Below are positions 11,261-25,000 of a stretch of 64,000 nt of DNA, one piece after another. The DNA is from Anseranas semipalmata (lineage: Eukaryota > Chordata > Aves > Anseriformes > Anseranatidae). A model generated the notes under the pieces. It ran no database searches. It was not told where the DNA came from and was given only the letters and a program-made list of their open reading frames with translations. The first letter of the stretch is position 1, and each line of letters starts with the position of its first letter. The DNA is taken from positions 119,729-183,728 of the forward strand of contig VXAA01002238.1 of assembly GCA_013399115.1 (NCBI GenBank), given 5' to 3'. The position numbers and the translations under genes are program-made.

Positions 11261-14200
11261 GTATGTACATGTAGATAAAATACTGCCTTTACATAAGGAA
11301 CTACATTTGGGGATTTCTGTACACAGTTTAAACTCAGACAGTGTCTTATCACTCTACAAAAGTAAGAGTCTAATAGCAGGGATGAAATGTGTAATCTTAG
11401 TGTTTCAGGAGCTGCAGAAAAATTGGTCATATATCACCTTCCTTTGTGGGTTAGCTTCCTGGGGTGTGCTTATCAAAGCATGGCAATGTTATAAGCAAGT
11501 GACGTATAAAGGAGCAGGCTGCCTTGTTTCTGTTTAAGATGATGCTAGTTTCCTTCAAACTGAATTATCATAGATAAGGTGGAATTAAAACTTAATCAGG
11601 AATTAAAAGCACCTTCACCCTATTTCCTGAAATAGAATTTAATTTCTGCTTTTTATCAGCAGTGATGGAGAACAGCAAAGCCCAGATTTGCTGAAAATAA
11701 ATTTATACCTAGAATATAAGAATAACAAGTGAATGTGTGTATAGTGACATCTCCCTGTCTGAGCAGCTATACATGGATCTGGTTGGGGCATTTGGAAGAA
11801 GGAAATAGAAGAGGCCGAGTGAGGGGAGCAGTACTGTAGCAGAAAAGTGAAAGCCTGATTTGCAGTGTCATGTTTCAGTAACGGGGAAGAAATGTGTACA
11901 CCCCAGTTGCTGTGAGCCCAAAAGGCTGAAACAACTTTGTGAAAAGTGGAAACTGGGAATTAGTGAGGTGAAGAGAGCATGTCTGATGTGTGTGTATGTG
12001 TGTGTATAAACAAAATTGCTTGTTATTCCCTTTCCTAGTAATACATTGTTTGATCCTCTTATTTAGGGGACAATAAATGAACTTTATTCTGAACTTGTTC
12101 TTTCCTTTATGGAGGCTGTGGGGGAGCCAGTCCAGCTGGGGCTCTCATTTGCCAGCTTTGTTCTTTGTCAGCCTGAAGTTCTTTCCTGCTCATCTCCCAT
12201 GTTGCAGTGTGGTCCTCACCCACCAGCTGCTGAGGTATTGTAGAAATGTAGCTTGGACCTATGTGCATCTCCTCAGAGAAAACAGCTACTAGTGCATCCA
12301 TCTGCATCCCCTCTCCTTCCAAATCCAAGAGCCTTCTCTCACCACTTCGTTGCATCCGAGTTTCAAATAGCTTGCTTGAATTTGTTACACTTAAGATTTT
12401 GTTATGAACAGAAGGAATGATCACTGTTTGTGGAGTCAGGAATTTGCTGTTAGTCTTGTGAAAGTCTTAACAGTGCAATCAAAGAATTATTGATGGTCAC
12501 ATTACAGTGATAGCCATTTTTATGTTTTGTGTGCAGTCAGAATGGTAAATGTGCAAACGTTGTAGTCTCTGCTCTCTCTCTGGTGCTATGCCCACCCTTC
12601 CAATGTGGATGGTTTCATCTGGCGGGAGGGAGGGATATGGTCAGTCACCAGCATCCTGAGCCCTCCACTGGTATCATCAGGATGATGCTGATGTTGGTAG
12701 TTTCTTCCTTTTCACTCTGAAATCTACTTGGGTCATTTTTATATGTTTGCCAACATATTCTACAACTTGTTCTTTATTCAACTGTCTTGTAAATCCATAT
12801 TACAATCCATCCAGATTTACTATATAGTGGTGTGTGTTCTTTGTTTTCTTTGTTACCCCTGTGACTGGTTTTACCCAGCTCCTAAGCTGCAGTCCTTGGA
12901 CCTGTCACTGACCATGGGTGAGTTGTTTGTAGCTCTGGGCCTCTGTATCATCCTCTGACTTTCTAGTCCTCTAGAGTTGTTCCACGTCTTTACCCCCTTA
13001 TGCTGCTTTTTATTCCAGCATATTAAGTAGTTCATGTAGCACAGAATAACTACTACTTATTGCTGTGTCAGTTACAGATACACATACAACAATAGTTGTT
13101 GTACTGCACGATTGCACAAAGCTAACCTACAGCTAAAACGTGACAGGTAGTAGTCATTTGATCAGTAGACTGTTGCTGTGGAATACTAAAACAAATCTCC
13201 AGGCAGGCCAAGACAAGTGTAGACAAAGCCTGGTAAGTCCTGATGCCTGTGCTAGGAGCTGAACGCAAAGCCAGTGGCCCATTAAAGACAAAGGCAGCAC
13301 CATGTTTACGGGGCTACGCTGGCTTGCTTTGTGCAGTCTGTAGTGAGGAGTAATCGCTGCTCTTTGTTCAGCAAACCTCAATGCAAATTTACTGAGTGCA
13401 TAAAATGCTGCCATGCTCTGACCCTTGCTGCTGCTCAGGTGATTTCAAAGCTTGCAAGAGGCAGCTAGGAAGTGGCAAGGCATAAATTTAGTGCTAATCT
13501 GGTGATGCCTAATAGATCCATTCTAGATCTTTTTCCAGGAAAATGGATGACCTTGCAATTCAAAAGATGGTGCTTAGATCAGCACATCTGAGGGAATATG
13601 TTCAGTAGCTCTCCTACTATAAGCATCAGTGGTATCAGAGAAGGGGGTTCTTCCTGTGCATTTGAAAAAAATGTGAAGGAGATTAGCTTTCAGTTAAAAT
13701 TCAAATACAAACTGCTTTGTTTTTTTACAGAAAGTCTATATGGCCTTTAACCATTTCATTAACATTTTGAAATTGATTGCTAGGAACTGTAGTAGTAGAT
13801 AGTGGGAAAGTTCTCATTTGCAAATTGGCTTTGTAAAGGTCTCTAAAGGCTAAATCGTGTTAAAGTAGTATCTTAAAATGGTGGTGGTCTGCAGAGCAGC
13901 TTTTGGTTTTATTTGTATAACATGTTTATTCAAGATTTCATTAGAAAACTTATTTCTTCTCAAAAGAACTCTTGTACTTGCCCTCGTGAAAGAAGCTCAA
14001 GAGGCTTTTATGTTTAGGTAGACAAAGCTATGTAGCATTGCATGTTGAATAGAAATTTTAGCTGAAATAGTTGAAAAGGCTTGAAAGCATTTGTAAGGCC
14101 TGATCTTTCTTCATTATAGAAATACTCACTGTATTCTAAAGTAGATCAAAAACATACCAGGAAATAATGGAGAGACCTTATGAGTATTTTAGAGAATGAT

Positions 14201-14360
14201 GTTTTAAGCAAAACATCATCTGATCTATATATCTGTTCAAGGTTTGAGAAAAAAGAATCACCTTTTCTTTCCTGACAATGACATCAGTAGTGTTTTTGTA
14301 TGGAATGTATAAAAAGTATAGTAATAATACCAATCTTAGTATTCCATATATTTGTGTGTA

Positions 14361-14388
14361 AATATATATATGTATATATATATATATA
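14361..14388. repeat. (TA)n microsatellite
   Basis: Alternating TA run with a single TG interruption, preceded by a short GTGTGT run. Simple-sequence DNA; no further function can be seen. Confidence 0.85.
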
Positions 14389-15172
14389 AAAAGCATATAT
14401 ATGAGACATGTTATAATAATACCAATTAATTAAAGGCTAAAGCAGGTAAGACAGATAAAGGACAGTGAATGTAAAGTGGATAATTAAGTGCTATTACATA
14501 TTTCAGAGGGCTGCATAGATCAGAGGAGCTGTATGAAATGCTTTGGTTCACATGTACTTGTATCCTGTACCATGTGTATCTCGACACAGCAGTAGGCTTG
14601 GTTCTCTTTTGCATTTGCTGTGGTTACACCTCTCTACTCGCCATCACAAATCCCAGGTCTGTTCAGTTCTGTTCCTGTGCCCACCAACTCATATCTTAAT
14701 ACCTTTGCTCTCTCCTGTTCTTCAATGGGCCCTCTTCAATAAACGTAGCTATTTCTTGTTTCTTAACCCTACCTAGTGCAATACTGAACCTCCCTCGTTG
14801 AAGTTGATGGCCACCTGCATGAAGATCTGAGCTTTCCCTGTGGCTATGACCAACGTTTGTGTGATGTGCTAGCTGAGCAAGAAGAGCAGCACTTGTGGTG
14901 GCTGGCTTGGAGTTTGACCTGGGCTGGTTGGCCAGTTAGTGCCTGACCCTCAGCAGCTGGACAAGCTGGGCTTGCCCTGACTTTCCCTCTATGAGGTACC
15001 GATAGGGATTTTTCTTCTTCCCAGCTGCCAGTTTTTGTAAAACATGTAGAAACAGTAGCTCTGAGGCTTCCATCCAGTTTTTAGAATATTAGAACCAGTG
15101 AATATGATTTAGGAAAAAAAAAATTGGCTGGATAGACATGTGAGAATTATATAAGCACAGTATTTTTTTAAT

Positions 15173-15783
15173 CACAGAATCATAGAATATCCCAAGGGGG
15201 ACCCACAAGGATCATCGAGTCCAACTCCTGGCTCCACACTGAACCACCCCAAAATCAAACCATATGTCTGAGAGCGTTGTCCAAATGCTTCTTGAACTCC
15301 GTCAGGCTCAGTGCTGTGACCACTGCCCTGGGGAGCCTGTTCCAGTGCCCGACCCCCCTCTCAGTGAAGAACCTTTTCTGAACACCCAGCCTGACCCTCC
15401 CCTGTCACAGCTCCATGCTGTTCCCTCGGGTCCTGTCGCTGTCACCAGAGAGCAGAGATCAGCGCCTGCCCCTCCGCTCCCCTCGTGAGGAAGCTGCAGG
15501 CCGCCATGAGGCCTCCCCTCAGCCTCCTCTTCTCTAGGCTAAACAATCCAAATGACTGCAACTGCTCCTTATATGCCTTGCCCGCTAGGCCCTTCACTAT
15601 CTTTGTAGCCCTCCTTTGGACACTCTCTAATCATTTTATGTCCTCTTATGTGGCACCCAAAACTGCACATGGTGCTTGAGGTGAGGCCGCCCCAGCGCAG
15701 AGCAGAGTGGGACAATTGCTTCCCTTGACTGGCTAGCAGTGCTGTGCTTGAGGCACCCCAGGGTAGGGTTGGCCCTTTTGGCA
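15173..15783 (-). mobile_element. CR1 LINE, 5'-truncated, minus strand
   Basis: About 610 bp of a CR1 retrotransposon read on the minus strand. At the low-coordinate end is the reverse complement of the CR1 tail (atcacagaatcatagaatat), followed by 'aaggatcatcgagtccaact' and the reverse complements of the usual CR1 3' UTR blocks. The higher-coordinate part corresponds to the decayed C-terminal end of the reverse transcriptase open frame. Homology fades near 'ggttggcccttttggc', and the element is 5'-truncated as is usual for CR1. Open frames on the plus strand in this interval are antisense shadows of the element. Confidence 0.93.
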
Positions 15784-15803
15784 CTTGTTTAAATGACAAG
15801 ATT

Positions 15804-15821
15804 TAAAAAAAAAAAAAAAAA
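15804..15821. repeat. Poly(A) run at gap edge
   Basis: A run of A directly abuts the N gap. It may be part of a longer homopolymer that stopped the assembly. It is not the CR1 tail, since CR1 does not end in poly(A) and the neighbouring CR1 has its 3' end on the other side. Confidence 0.8.
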
Positions 15822-16354
15822 NNNNNNNNNNNNNNNNNNNNNNNNNNNNNNNNNNNNNNNNNNNNNNNNNNNNNNNNNNNNNNNNNNNNNNNNNNNNNNN
15901 NNNNNNNNNNNNNNNNNNNNNNNNNNNNNNNNNNNNNNNNNNNNNNNNNNNNNNNNNNNNNNNNNNNNNNNNNNNNNNNNNNNNNNNNNNNNNNNNNNNN
16001 NNNNNNNNNNNNNNNNNNNNNNNNNNNNNNNNNNNNNNNNNNNNNNNNNNNNNNNNNNNNNNNNNNNNNNNNNNNNNNNNNNNNNNNNNNNNNNNNNNNN
16101 NNNNNNNNNNNNNNNNNNNNNNNNNNNNNNNNNNNNNNNNNNNNNNNNNNNNNNNNNNNNNNNNNNNNNNNNNNNNNNNNNNNNNNNNNNNNNNNNNNNN
16201 NNNNNNNNNNNNNNNNNNNNNNNNNNNNNNNNNNNNNNNNNNNNNNNNNNNNNNNNNNNNNNNNNNNNNNNNNNNNNNNNNNNNNNNNNNNNNNNNNNNN
16301 NNNNNNNNNNNNNNNNNNNNNNNNNNNNNNNNNNNNNNNNNNNNNNNNNNNNNN
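15822..16354. other. Assembly gap, 533 N
   Basis: Unresolved bases only. The gap lies between a minus-strand CR1 copy and a plus-strand CR1 copy, so the missing sequence is probably more CR1 and/or a homopolymer. Frames running across the Ns are artefacts. Confidence 0.99.
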
Positions 16355-16544
16355 AAGGGGGCCTACAGGAAAGCTGGGGAGGGACTCTTTGTCAGGGAGT
16401 GCAGTGATAGGACAAGGAGGAATGGCTTTAAACTAAAAGAGGGTAGCTCTGGGCCTCTGGTGGAAGGTGTCCCTGCCCATGGCAGGGGGGTTGGAACTAG
16501 GTGATCTTTAAGGTTCCTTCCAACCCAAACCATTCTGTGATTCT
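16355..16544 (+). mobile_element. CR1 LINE 3' fragment with internal deletion
   Basis: The first roughly 90 bp match the CR1 region just downstream of the reverse transcriptase frame (gtgataggacaaggaggaat, aaactaaaagagggtag). The second part, from 'ctggtggaaggtgtccctgc' onwards, matches the extreme 3' end, as in the copy at the start of the window. The sequence that normally separates the two blocks, part of which is present in the copy at 1-85, is missing. The junction lies near 16448-16460. The element ends with the CATTCTGTGATTC tail; its 5' part is hidden in the gap. Confidence 0.92.
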
Positions 16545-19500
16545 AATTTTTTTTTTCTCTACATGCTTGCTTTATTTCCAAGAGTACTAAAATAACAACC
16601 ACTAAACAGTTTGGAAACAATATTGCAATTTTTTCATTAAAATGTAATTGATACTTTTTTGTCTGTTAGCCTCTAGAAATAAGGACAAATGAGCAGAAGA
16701 GATTAAAGTGACATACAGTCTTGTCAATCAGCTGTTACTAATGCGGCATAATAAGCATCTGGGTTTCCAAGAGATACTGAACGTGGGTGTAATCTGACCA
16801 AAGAATGGAGCAATCTGTAACTGTAGGACTCTCTTATGTGTATATGTTGGTTTGGATCAGAATGAAATAGCAATGGAAAAGCTGCATAAATACTAAGAAC
16901 TTCTTTTCTTGTCTTTTTTCTTTAACTACTAAGCAAGACTTGCTAGCAGAAATGTTTTGGAAGTAGTTTTCTCTTATATTAGATAAAATAGGGCTTGTTC
17001 TGCATTTTGTTTCCTGTGTTTGGGGTACTTAGATCTTCTTGCCATAACAGCAAACCTACAGTAAACCAAAGACAAGACAGATGGGAAATATGCTCCTGTT
17101 CTCTACTTTGTATTCAAGAAATTGAAAGGAATAACTTCTAAAAATAGATTTTAGTAACTGTATTTTTTTCCCTGAAGTTAAGAATTTGGAACAGGTTTGG
17201 AAAATTACTCAACATTGGGTTATTATATAATGTAAACTAAATTATTTGATGATGTTGTCTTATTCTGCCCATAGAAATAATTTTATTTTAAAAAGAATTT
17301 ACCATCTTAGGCTTAATTGTATAAGTAGCATATGGCCATTTCCTTTGTTTTGGGTAGAGAGGAATATTAAATTTTTCTATATTGGGGAAAAAAAATGCTT
17401 TATGGGTTTTCTCGAGCTTGCTGTAGATGTTGATGTTTTCACACTGACTTTTGTGATTATTCAATACTGTTGGAACAAACCACTAGGTGGCAATGTCAAT
17501 TTAAAAAATTCCAAAAATTGCAGTTGGAGTTGTCATCTAAAATGAGACACTTAACAGTAGGTTTGATTCAAGTGAAAACATTAAACTTTCTTGTATGTAA
17601 AATTGTCCTGATCTAGAAAGGAGCTGTTCTGCAAAAAGTGGCGTGGGTGATGCTCGATTGAGAACAGTTATGTATATTTACTTGGCTGTGGAGGAAGCAT
17701 TGTTTTTGCTTTCGTATGTTTGCAATATAAATTACACATTTGCAAAACTGAGTTACTACCATCCTGCTTCCTAAAGAAACTTGTTTTAGCCTGCCAGATA
17801 GAAAGAATTTGTTGGGGTTGTGTCAGTGCTACTTGAAAAATAATTTCTTATCGGTACAAATGTAACACTGATTTGAAACTAGTTAGTGTAAAATGAGTAT
17901 AAATTTACTGACTGGCTGTGGATGAACTTATGAAATACTGAATGTTTATAAATATCCACTTGTTAATGGATGTGCTGATTATATCTTCTTTGGTTTAGAC
18001 GCCACTGGATCTGTAACATAGTATGGTTTTTTACATGAGATAGAAGACTCAAGAGGCTTGTCATTAAACAGCTTGCAAATGCAGTCTCTTTCTGGACGGT
18101 GTAGCACATACAGAAACCATATCCTTATGTCACAGGACCTGTCTTAGCAGGGGTATCTTGTCCCTTTATTTAGGTATGTATATTCAGCAAGTTTATTGAG
18201 GATGCTGTTGCTAATGTTCCTACTTAGTAGCTGTTTAAGTTGTATCCCAGTCCAGCTTGGGTTATTACTTTGGGAACACATGTAATGAAACTGCTGACAT
18301 GCAAACAGTGGTGTTTCCACCCGAGTGCAGTTCTGCTGAGCTCCTGTCTGCCTTCTCCATCCTGCCTGTACCATTCCACGTGGATTTTTCAAACATCTGT
18401 GTAGGATGCTGTTCTCTTCCTTAGGTTTAACTTGAGTGTGATAGCCTATCCCTTTTCCTGGGATCTTTATTTCTTTGGGTTTTATTCCAAATGCTTTGTG
18501 CTACCACTAATGGGTAAGTTGCTAACCCCGTTTTGGTTATCAGGTATTTTTGAGAAGGTAGTGTTTTCTCTTGCTTTAATTCTTAGCCTTTATTTGATTT
18601 TATAATCACTTTATCAGGCATTGGCCAGAGGAGCTAATTTATCTTGGAGTGATTTGTATTTTGCCTTACTGTATATTTTTTTACAGAAGAAACTTTGCCC
18701 TGTCTGCTGCATATTAGGGTGTTGCAGTGACTTTGCTTCTCAGTCCTTATGTCACGCACCTTCTCCTGAAGTATTTCTGGCATGGATGATGCAGCAGAGG
18801 CATTCCCTTACAGTACTATTTTTCAAATGGTGTTGGAAATGCCTAGTTTGATGCTGTGTTCAGTAACTCTGCCGCAGACTGCTTGTTAGAGAAATTGAGT
18901 GGTGCTTCTTAAAATAAGTGGTAGTGTTCCCATGAGTTCCTATGTCTAGGTACGTGAGGTTTAGGCAAGTACATATGCTTCTTTATTTGTGTTTTTTTTC
19001 AGTTACTGTTTTTACAAGTTTGATTAATTTCATCTCCTTCATGATTGTTTTTAGTGATAAGTGGCTGTATCATACATGGTGTTATTATCAATGCAGCTTG
19101 ATTCCGTGCATGCACTTACCTCTGTAAAAGTGGATAGTTTAATCTTGCAATATTACCATAGACATTTAAGCACTACTGGGACAGGAGGAGAGATTTCCAA
19201 AACTTTATTCTGTGGTAAGATCTAATTCTGTAGAGTCTGTTGCTATTTAGATTTTCTCATTGAGTTTACTAATTCATAAGTTATGTGTGATACCCTCAGA
19301 GGCTGTACAGAAAATGCTTCGTGGGTGTGGGCTGGCTTGGGCACAAGGAGCAGCAGAGCCACATCAGCCCTGTATCTAGGGTAATTGAGTAGGGAATGCG
19401 AACGCTAAAATTCGCTTAGGCAGGGGGCGTGAGGCAAGATGAGTTGGGAAATGCTGTTAAGGGTTTTAGTCCTGTGCTGACCCAGAGTCCAGCGCTGACT

Positions 19501-22036
19501 TTCTGCTTTGTTTTCCTCTTGTGTTCATTGTTGTGTTTGCCTGTAGGTGATGTATCTGCGTATGTTTGAGATGGTCTGTGTTAGTGCAAGGCAGAAACTT
19601 GCCCTTGTTACATACCAGGATGTAGTTCCTGTCCTCATGTCAGTTTTGAATTCTGGTGGTATTTCTTCTATATAAAGAAACGTCTGTAATTCTCTTAGGT
19701 GTCCTTTTTCTCAGGGTGTATTGTGGCCAAAAATAATGCTGTGTCATTTCTGCTTAGTGGCTTTTCTTCCAGGTGCAGCATGTACTTTGCACAGTGTGTG
19801 GCTGTGCCCTTGTGGCATTCCTGCTCTGAATGCTTTGCTTTGTGTGCATCTTTCAGAGCACTGCAAGGTTCGTGCTATGAATATCGTGGTGCCTGCCTTA
19901 CCACAGGCTTACTGTGTCTGAGCCTTTCCAAATGGTTCTCCTTTAACACTTCTCTGTAGTATGTACCTTGCTGCTTTTCCCTTACCACTTCAGGCAGTTG
20001 CTGCCCAGCTGTGTATGTAACACGACAGACAGATAGGATACAAACTAAACACGGTTTGCTTGTTCTGTCTTTTTTTTTTTTTCCTTCTGCTGCTTAAATG
20101 GTCCTTCAATTTTTATTTTCCTCTGAGGGACCCCATTAAGACTGAATCCTGAATGCCCTTGTTCCTGTAAAAGTCGGGTCTTTTGTTAATGACTTCAGCT
20201 GGGTTATTCACTAAGCAGGTCCCTGGTCTCAGTTGTGTCTGTGAAAGCATTTTTTCCTTTGAAAAGGAGAATCCTTATATAGGTAAAAGCAAAACAAACC
20301 CAGCCAACAACAGACGGACTGCCTGAACTACCTGCCTCAAGAAGTATCCTGTCAGGATTGGGGCTCTGCAGATATCCCTGCATTTTTGTCCAAAGCACAT
20401 CAGAAAGTGGGAGGTTTTGTGGGATGTCTATTTACTTGTCTGCCTCGCATGCTGCAAACATTAGCTCTGTTCCTTCTAACTCCTTCCATTTAATCTGATT
20501 TAATTCTTTTTTTTTTTCGCAGTACTGTGCAACTTAAAGCCTATAGGCTGGACAGGCATTTAATATTTTTTCCGTGCAAATAACAAGTTTGTTATTTTCC
20601 CTTCTGTTTCTTGGGGAGGAGAGTGAATTCTGTTGACGTGCCCTGGGTTTCTGGCTCCCATTGCTCCAGAAGAACAGCACCCGGCTTGCTGTCTCGCAGC
20701 TGTGCAGCCTGGGGAGTGGGGTCTGCAGGCTGCTTTTATGGTAAGGGAGATGGGGGTTTCTAGAGAGGAGAAGACCTTATAGAGAAGATCCCCTATAAAC
20801 TGAAAGGTTGAATGCTCAGTATCCCTTGTCTCTTCAAAATAACCTGTAGTGCTTACAGTAGTTTACAGCTTCTTCCTGTAACTTATTTTTTGTCTTCAGG
20901 GAGTGCTCCCGGTATGTGTGTGTTTGTAGACCCTGGAAAATAAGAAGTCTTTGTGAATGAATCACTATGTTCCTGTGGTTCCTTCAGTGTGATCTGACAG
21001 GCCGTGAAAATAATTTGCAGTGAGTTTGCAGAACTACGAGAAACAAGGAGTTGACAGTAAGTGCCGGTGGTGGTCTGAGAAACTTTGAGGGATGACAGGA
21101 GTCTTGGCTCCAAAATCTTCAGAGTCCTGTTTACTTATGTGGATTTTCGTTCTTCAGTACTGCATGCTTTTGAGAACCAGGATCAGCAGAGCTGGACTCT
21201 ATTTTTGGTAGCTGCAGTACAAAAACATTCCTTTGTGTGTAGTAGAGCTATTTTCCTTACTCGCTTTTCCTTTGAAAAAGAACAGCAAATGCAGCGCAGT
21301 TTGGCTGCAGGGAATGATATGACTCATTTAGTAAGTACTGAATACAAAGAAAAATAGTCTTTCTATTGTATTACAGTTTTCTCTTGTGTGTTTCTATTGT
21401 CTCAGATTTTAATAGGGAAATTAGCCAAGTAGCCTAGGCCCAAAATGTTGTTTTGAAAGATAACTGAGTCATATGCTACAAAATCTAGGTGCTCCCATTA
21501 AATTCAAATTTCTTTCCATTTGTGTTCAAGTATTTGTTTTTGTGTACAGGGCAAGTGCTGAATTTTAATTCATTTCTACTGCAACAAAAGGTGACTACTA
21601 TGTCAAACGTTGAATAAAGTTGGAAATGCGAAGAGCTGTGTAAATGATAGACAATGTCTGCAGGGTTAAAACTAAAATTTTAACTGGCAAAACAGCCAGT
21701 TATCTGTGTGCTATGAACAATTTGAGCATGAAGACAAACTCAGTGAAGGAGAGTCAGTTCCACCCCCCCCAAAAAAAGGCTTTTTCTTATAGTACTCTTC
21801 AGTGCATTTTTCTAAATCATGAGTTGATTTCTGTTTAAACTTCCTACAAGGGTCTGGGAATCCTGTGGGAAGAAGTGTGACACTACCCATCAGTCTTTGT
21901 TATTTCTCATCTGGATGCCTGCGCTGACTTTTTCCTGCTTCTGTTTGTATTGCATGATTAATAAAAAGTCAAATATTCCCTTTGAAAATGCTTTGTGGAA
22001 GTAGGTATTTAGTTGCTTGTTACTAGGATCATGTGG

Positions 22037-22074
22037 AGTATATTAAAATATAATATATAAATTATAATATACAC
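22037..22074. repeat. AT-rich imperfect palindrome
   Basis: The arms gtatatta and taatatac are reverse complements separated by pure AT sequence that is itself nearly self-complementary. It could form a small cruciform. No gene context. Confidence 0.6.
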
Positions 22075-25000
22075 TAAAAATGTGGCAGTCCTTGCCACTG
22101 TCGTGATACTGGAACCAGTGTGATTTTTCCCACTTCAAGAGGGAGCAACATAAGTAGTGTCCTACTCTGAGACTGAGTTTTCTTTTTGTTCTTCAATAGA
22201 GCAATTATATATTGTTTTGATGGATTTAAGAGCTGAGAGCATGCTACCTTACGTTTTTTGTCTAAAATAGTCAGTCAAGTAGAAAAGCTGTCATTTCTTC
22301 AGGTTATGGTATCTGGAAAATTCTGTTCTGCTTTGCTTTAAGCTGTATCAACCAATGAAACTCATCTCTGTGATAGCCACCAAATCCTGGTGGTATTGCA
22401 GAAAACAATGTGACCTGGTTACTGAAAAACCAAGAGAGCTTCAAGATCTTCCAGGGACCTAGTAGGCATTGCAAGCAAATTCTTTTTCTTTTTTTTTTGC
22501 CCGTGAGTCTGTAAACTGAATGAGAAAGAGATAGGAGTCTGAGACCCATCGGAGGGATGTCAGAGGAGATCCCAGGAAGTTTGCAGTAACTGGAGGAAGA
22601 AGGCAGTGGGGGAAAAAGGTTTAAACCCTAGGAAAAGAGAACCTGTTAATTATGCTTCTCACTGATGACAGCTTTCTTGCAATTACTTATTTTTGCAAGT
22701 ATTTCTACCCGTTTGCATATCAGTTTTATTTTGTGAACATATGTAAGATCTTCAGAGTTGTAAAATTTAATTGAAACTGATTACCTTAATAAATACTTCT
22801 GTTTCCTTATTTAAATGGTGGACATGGTTAAATAAAAACTTGTCCTAAAATCAGCATAAAAACTAAACAGAATTGTCATTAAGAACAAAGTACTCCTGGA
22901 TGACAGTATCATCGCTTTTCCTGCTCACAGCTTTGTGCGGAAGACATTGTGCTTCCTTATTCTTCAGAGCGAATGAGGAAAATAGCGGAATTGTGTTTTA
23001 TAGAAGAGGTTCCCTGGATTGGAGTGCTCTTCAGAGTTCTGTGTGTGTTTTTTACATTTTACTGGGGAGGTGTGGAAGCTGTTTCATGGTGTAAACGTGT
23101 GGCGTGACTGCTTGACTGAGTTTTCTTGGGATTTGAGATTTTTGTGGCCGTCATCTTCCTCTAAGTGTGAAGGCAGCTGTGCCCAGGTTCTTGTCTCAGA
23201 GAACTGCTTTGTGCTTAGCTCATGTGACGTTGGTTAATGCTGTTTGGGGAAATTCTCAGGCTTTTTTCTTCAGTTTTCAATCTAAAGGGAATTCAAGTGG
23301 TGGCTCCGCTGGGCTGCGAGACTTGCTGAAATTAGAGCCGACTTGTCAGACTTGAGAAACAGCCATTTGTTTTGCATTTGTGTTTGCTATTTCATAAACT
23401 GAAGCACGTTTTAGTAATATATCTGTGCTCATATGCACAGATTATTTTATTATGGATAATTTGAAAAGAACTACAAAACCCTGGAAGAGAGCTGATGTTC
23501 ACCAATAACAGCGGATCTGTTTGCAGAAGTGCATCCGCTCGGTGAAATGTTGACCTGGACTTTTGCTGTCCGGTTGCAGCACGGCTGTGACCCGGCGGTG
23601 CTGTAGGTTTGCCTGGCCCTTGAAAGGGAGCTGTGGTGCTGTGGTGGTCGTTCTGATGCTGCGCTTGAGATGTGCGGCTTTGGGAAAGGATGCTCGTGCT
23701 TTCTTCAAACACGGAACTGCTGTCCAACGGGGAGCTGCATTTGTGACTCACTGCCGGGCTATAGTGGGAGGGCTGCGGAAGGAAAAGCTGATGGAGGCTC
23801 TCACCGCTGTGTTTTATATGACTAAAACTTAAAGCAAATATTAGTTGTTCCTGTACTGCCTTATTTATGGCTTTAGGCTACGAGTTCATGTGAGTATCTC
23901 GGTTGTGCTGGTCAGGAGCGTGGCTTTGGTTTCACAGGTGTTTCAGGACTGCGCTACATACTTTTTGGGGTTATCATTTCAAAGAGATAACCACAGTTAT
24001 CAATTTCAGGCTGTTCTTTAGCTTCTGTGGTGTTATTTAACAATGCATAAAAAGAAGAATAGTGCGAATGAAGCTAATACTGCGTTATCTCAATTTTTGA
24101 ATACCATCAAGCTGATGCTTTTGCCTTAGATGTGGTGTTTTGCGCTGAGGTGGAAAGTACAAAGTGGGTATAAGGGGTGCAGGGGGTCCCACTTCAGTCC
24201 TGTGAGCAGAGCAGTCAAAGTGAGTCCTGCTATATCATAGGGAAACACCGAAAAGTGCAATGGGGGACAGCTTAATTTTAATATCAGAAGAACAGGGAGA
24301 GAAAGCTAATTTTAATTTAAATAAATTAGATCACTGAGAAGGCTGCTTGGGAATTACTTTTAAAAAGTAATAATAGAAAATGGCATATTAAATTTTTCTG
24401 GGTCAGATTTGGGGAATGAAGTCTTAAAACAGACATTAGGGCTTTTTTCATGTTATTTGTGAACACTTCCATGGAGATATAAAAACAAAGCAACTAGGAA
24501 TACTTAGCTACTTATTTAGGCAATGCCGGGGAAAAATATCTCAGACTTGTAAAGCAAAACCTTACAGTGGCTTATCGTGGGCTGAAGCATGCATAATTAA
24601 AATACTAAGTCACAATGGATTATTCCAGCACGAGTCTACTTCTGAATTTGCTTCATTATTTGATTATGATGCTGCTGGTGATGAACTGAAATCAAGACCT
24701 TTGATAATTTAATAAATCCAGTATAAGAAGATGAATATGATTAGACTTGGAATTGAAATGTTGTTGTACTGATTTTTAGGCACTTACAGCAACGCATATA
24801 TTTGAATCAAGTGTTCTTCAGTCACTATTTTAAAGACTTAAATCAGACTGTTTTATTTTGCATGAGAGCTACATTTAATTTTGTTTTGGACACTCCAGGT
24901 TGCTCATTTTTGATGTTACTTGTAGCACATGGATATTCTAAATTGAACAAGCCAGTTTTTTTCATAACTTATGCTAGGTAAATTCGAAGCCTTTAGCAAA

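Larger units (their letters stand above)
193..15172. other. AT-rich non-coding stretch, no gene seen
   Basis: About 15 kb of AT-rich DNA without a gene I can support. Open frames are at most about 149 codons (3559-4008, minus), match no family I recognise, and are interrupted by stops at a density typical of introns or intergenic DNA. The small repeats, hairpins, exon-like segments and possible regulatory block listed separately lie within it. A GC-richer patch near 12.1-12.36 kb has no recognisable identity. Confidence 0.8.

Noticed and set aside
15264..15799. Open frames on both strands in the CR1 at 15.2-15.8 kb
   Set aside because: They are antisense or decayed pieces of the retrotransposon, not host genes.
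15793..16407. 204-codon open frame
   Set aside because: It is almost entirely the N gap translated as unknown residues, flanked by poly(A) and CR1 sequence.
21085..21357. 90-codon frame with a GTAAGT-like donor near its end
   Set aside because: The acceptor is only fair, the peptide is unrecognised and third-position composition does not differ from its surroundings.
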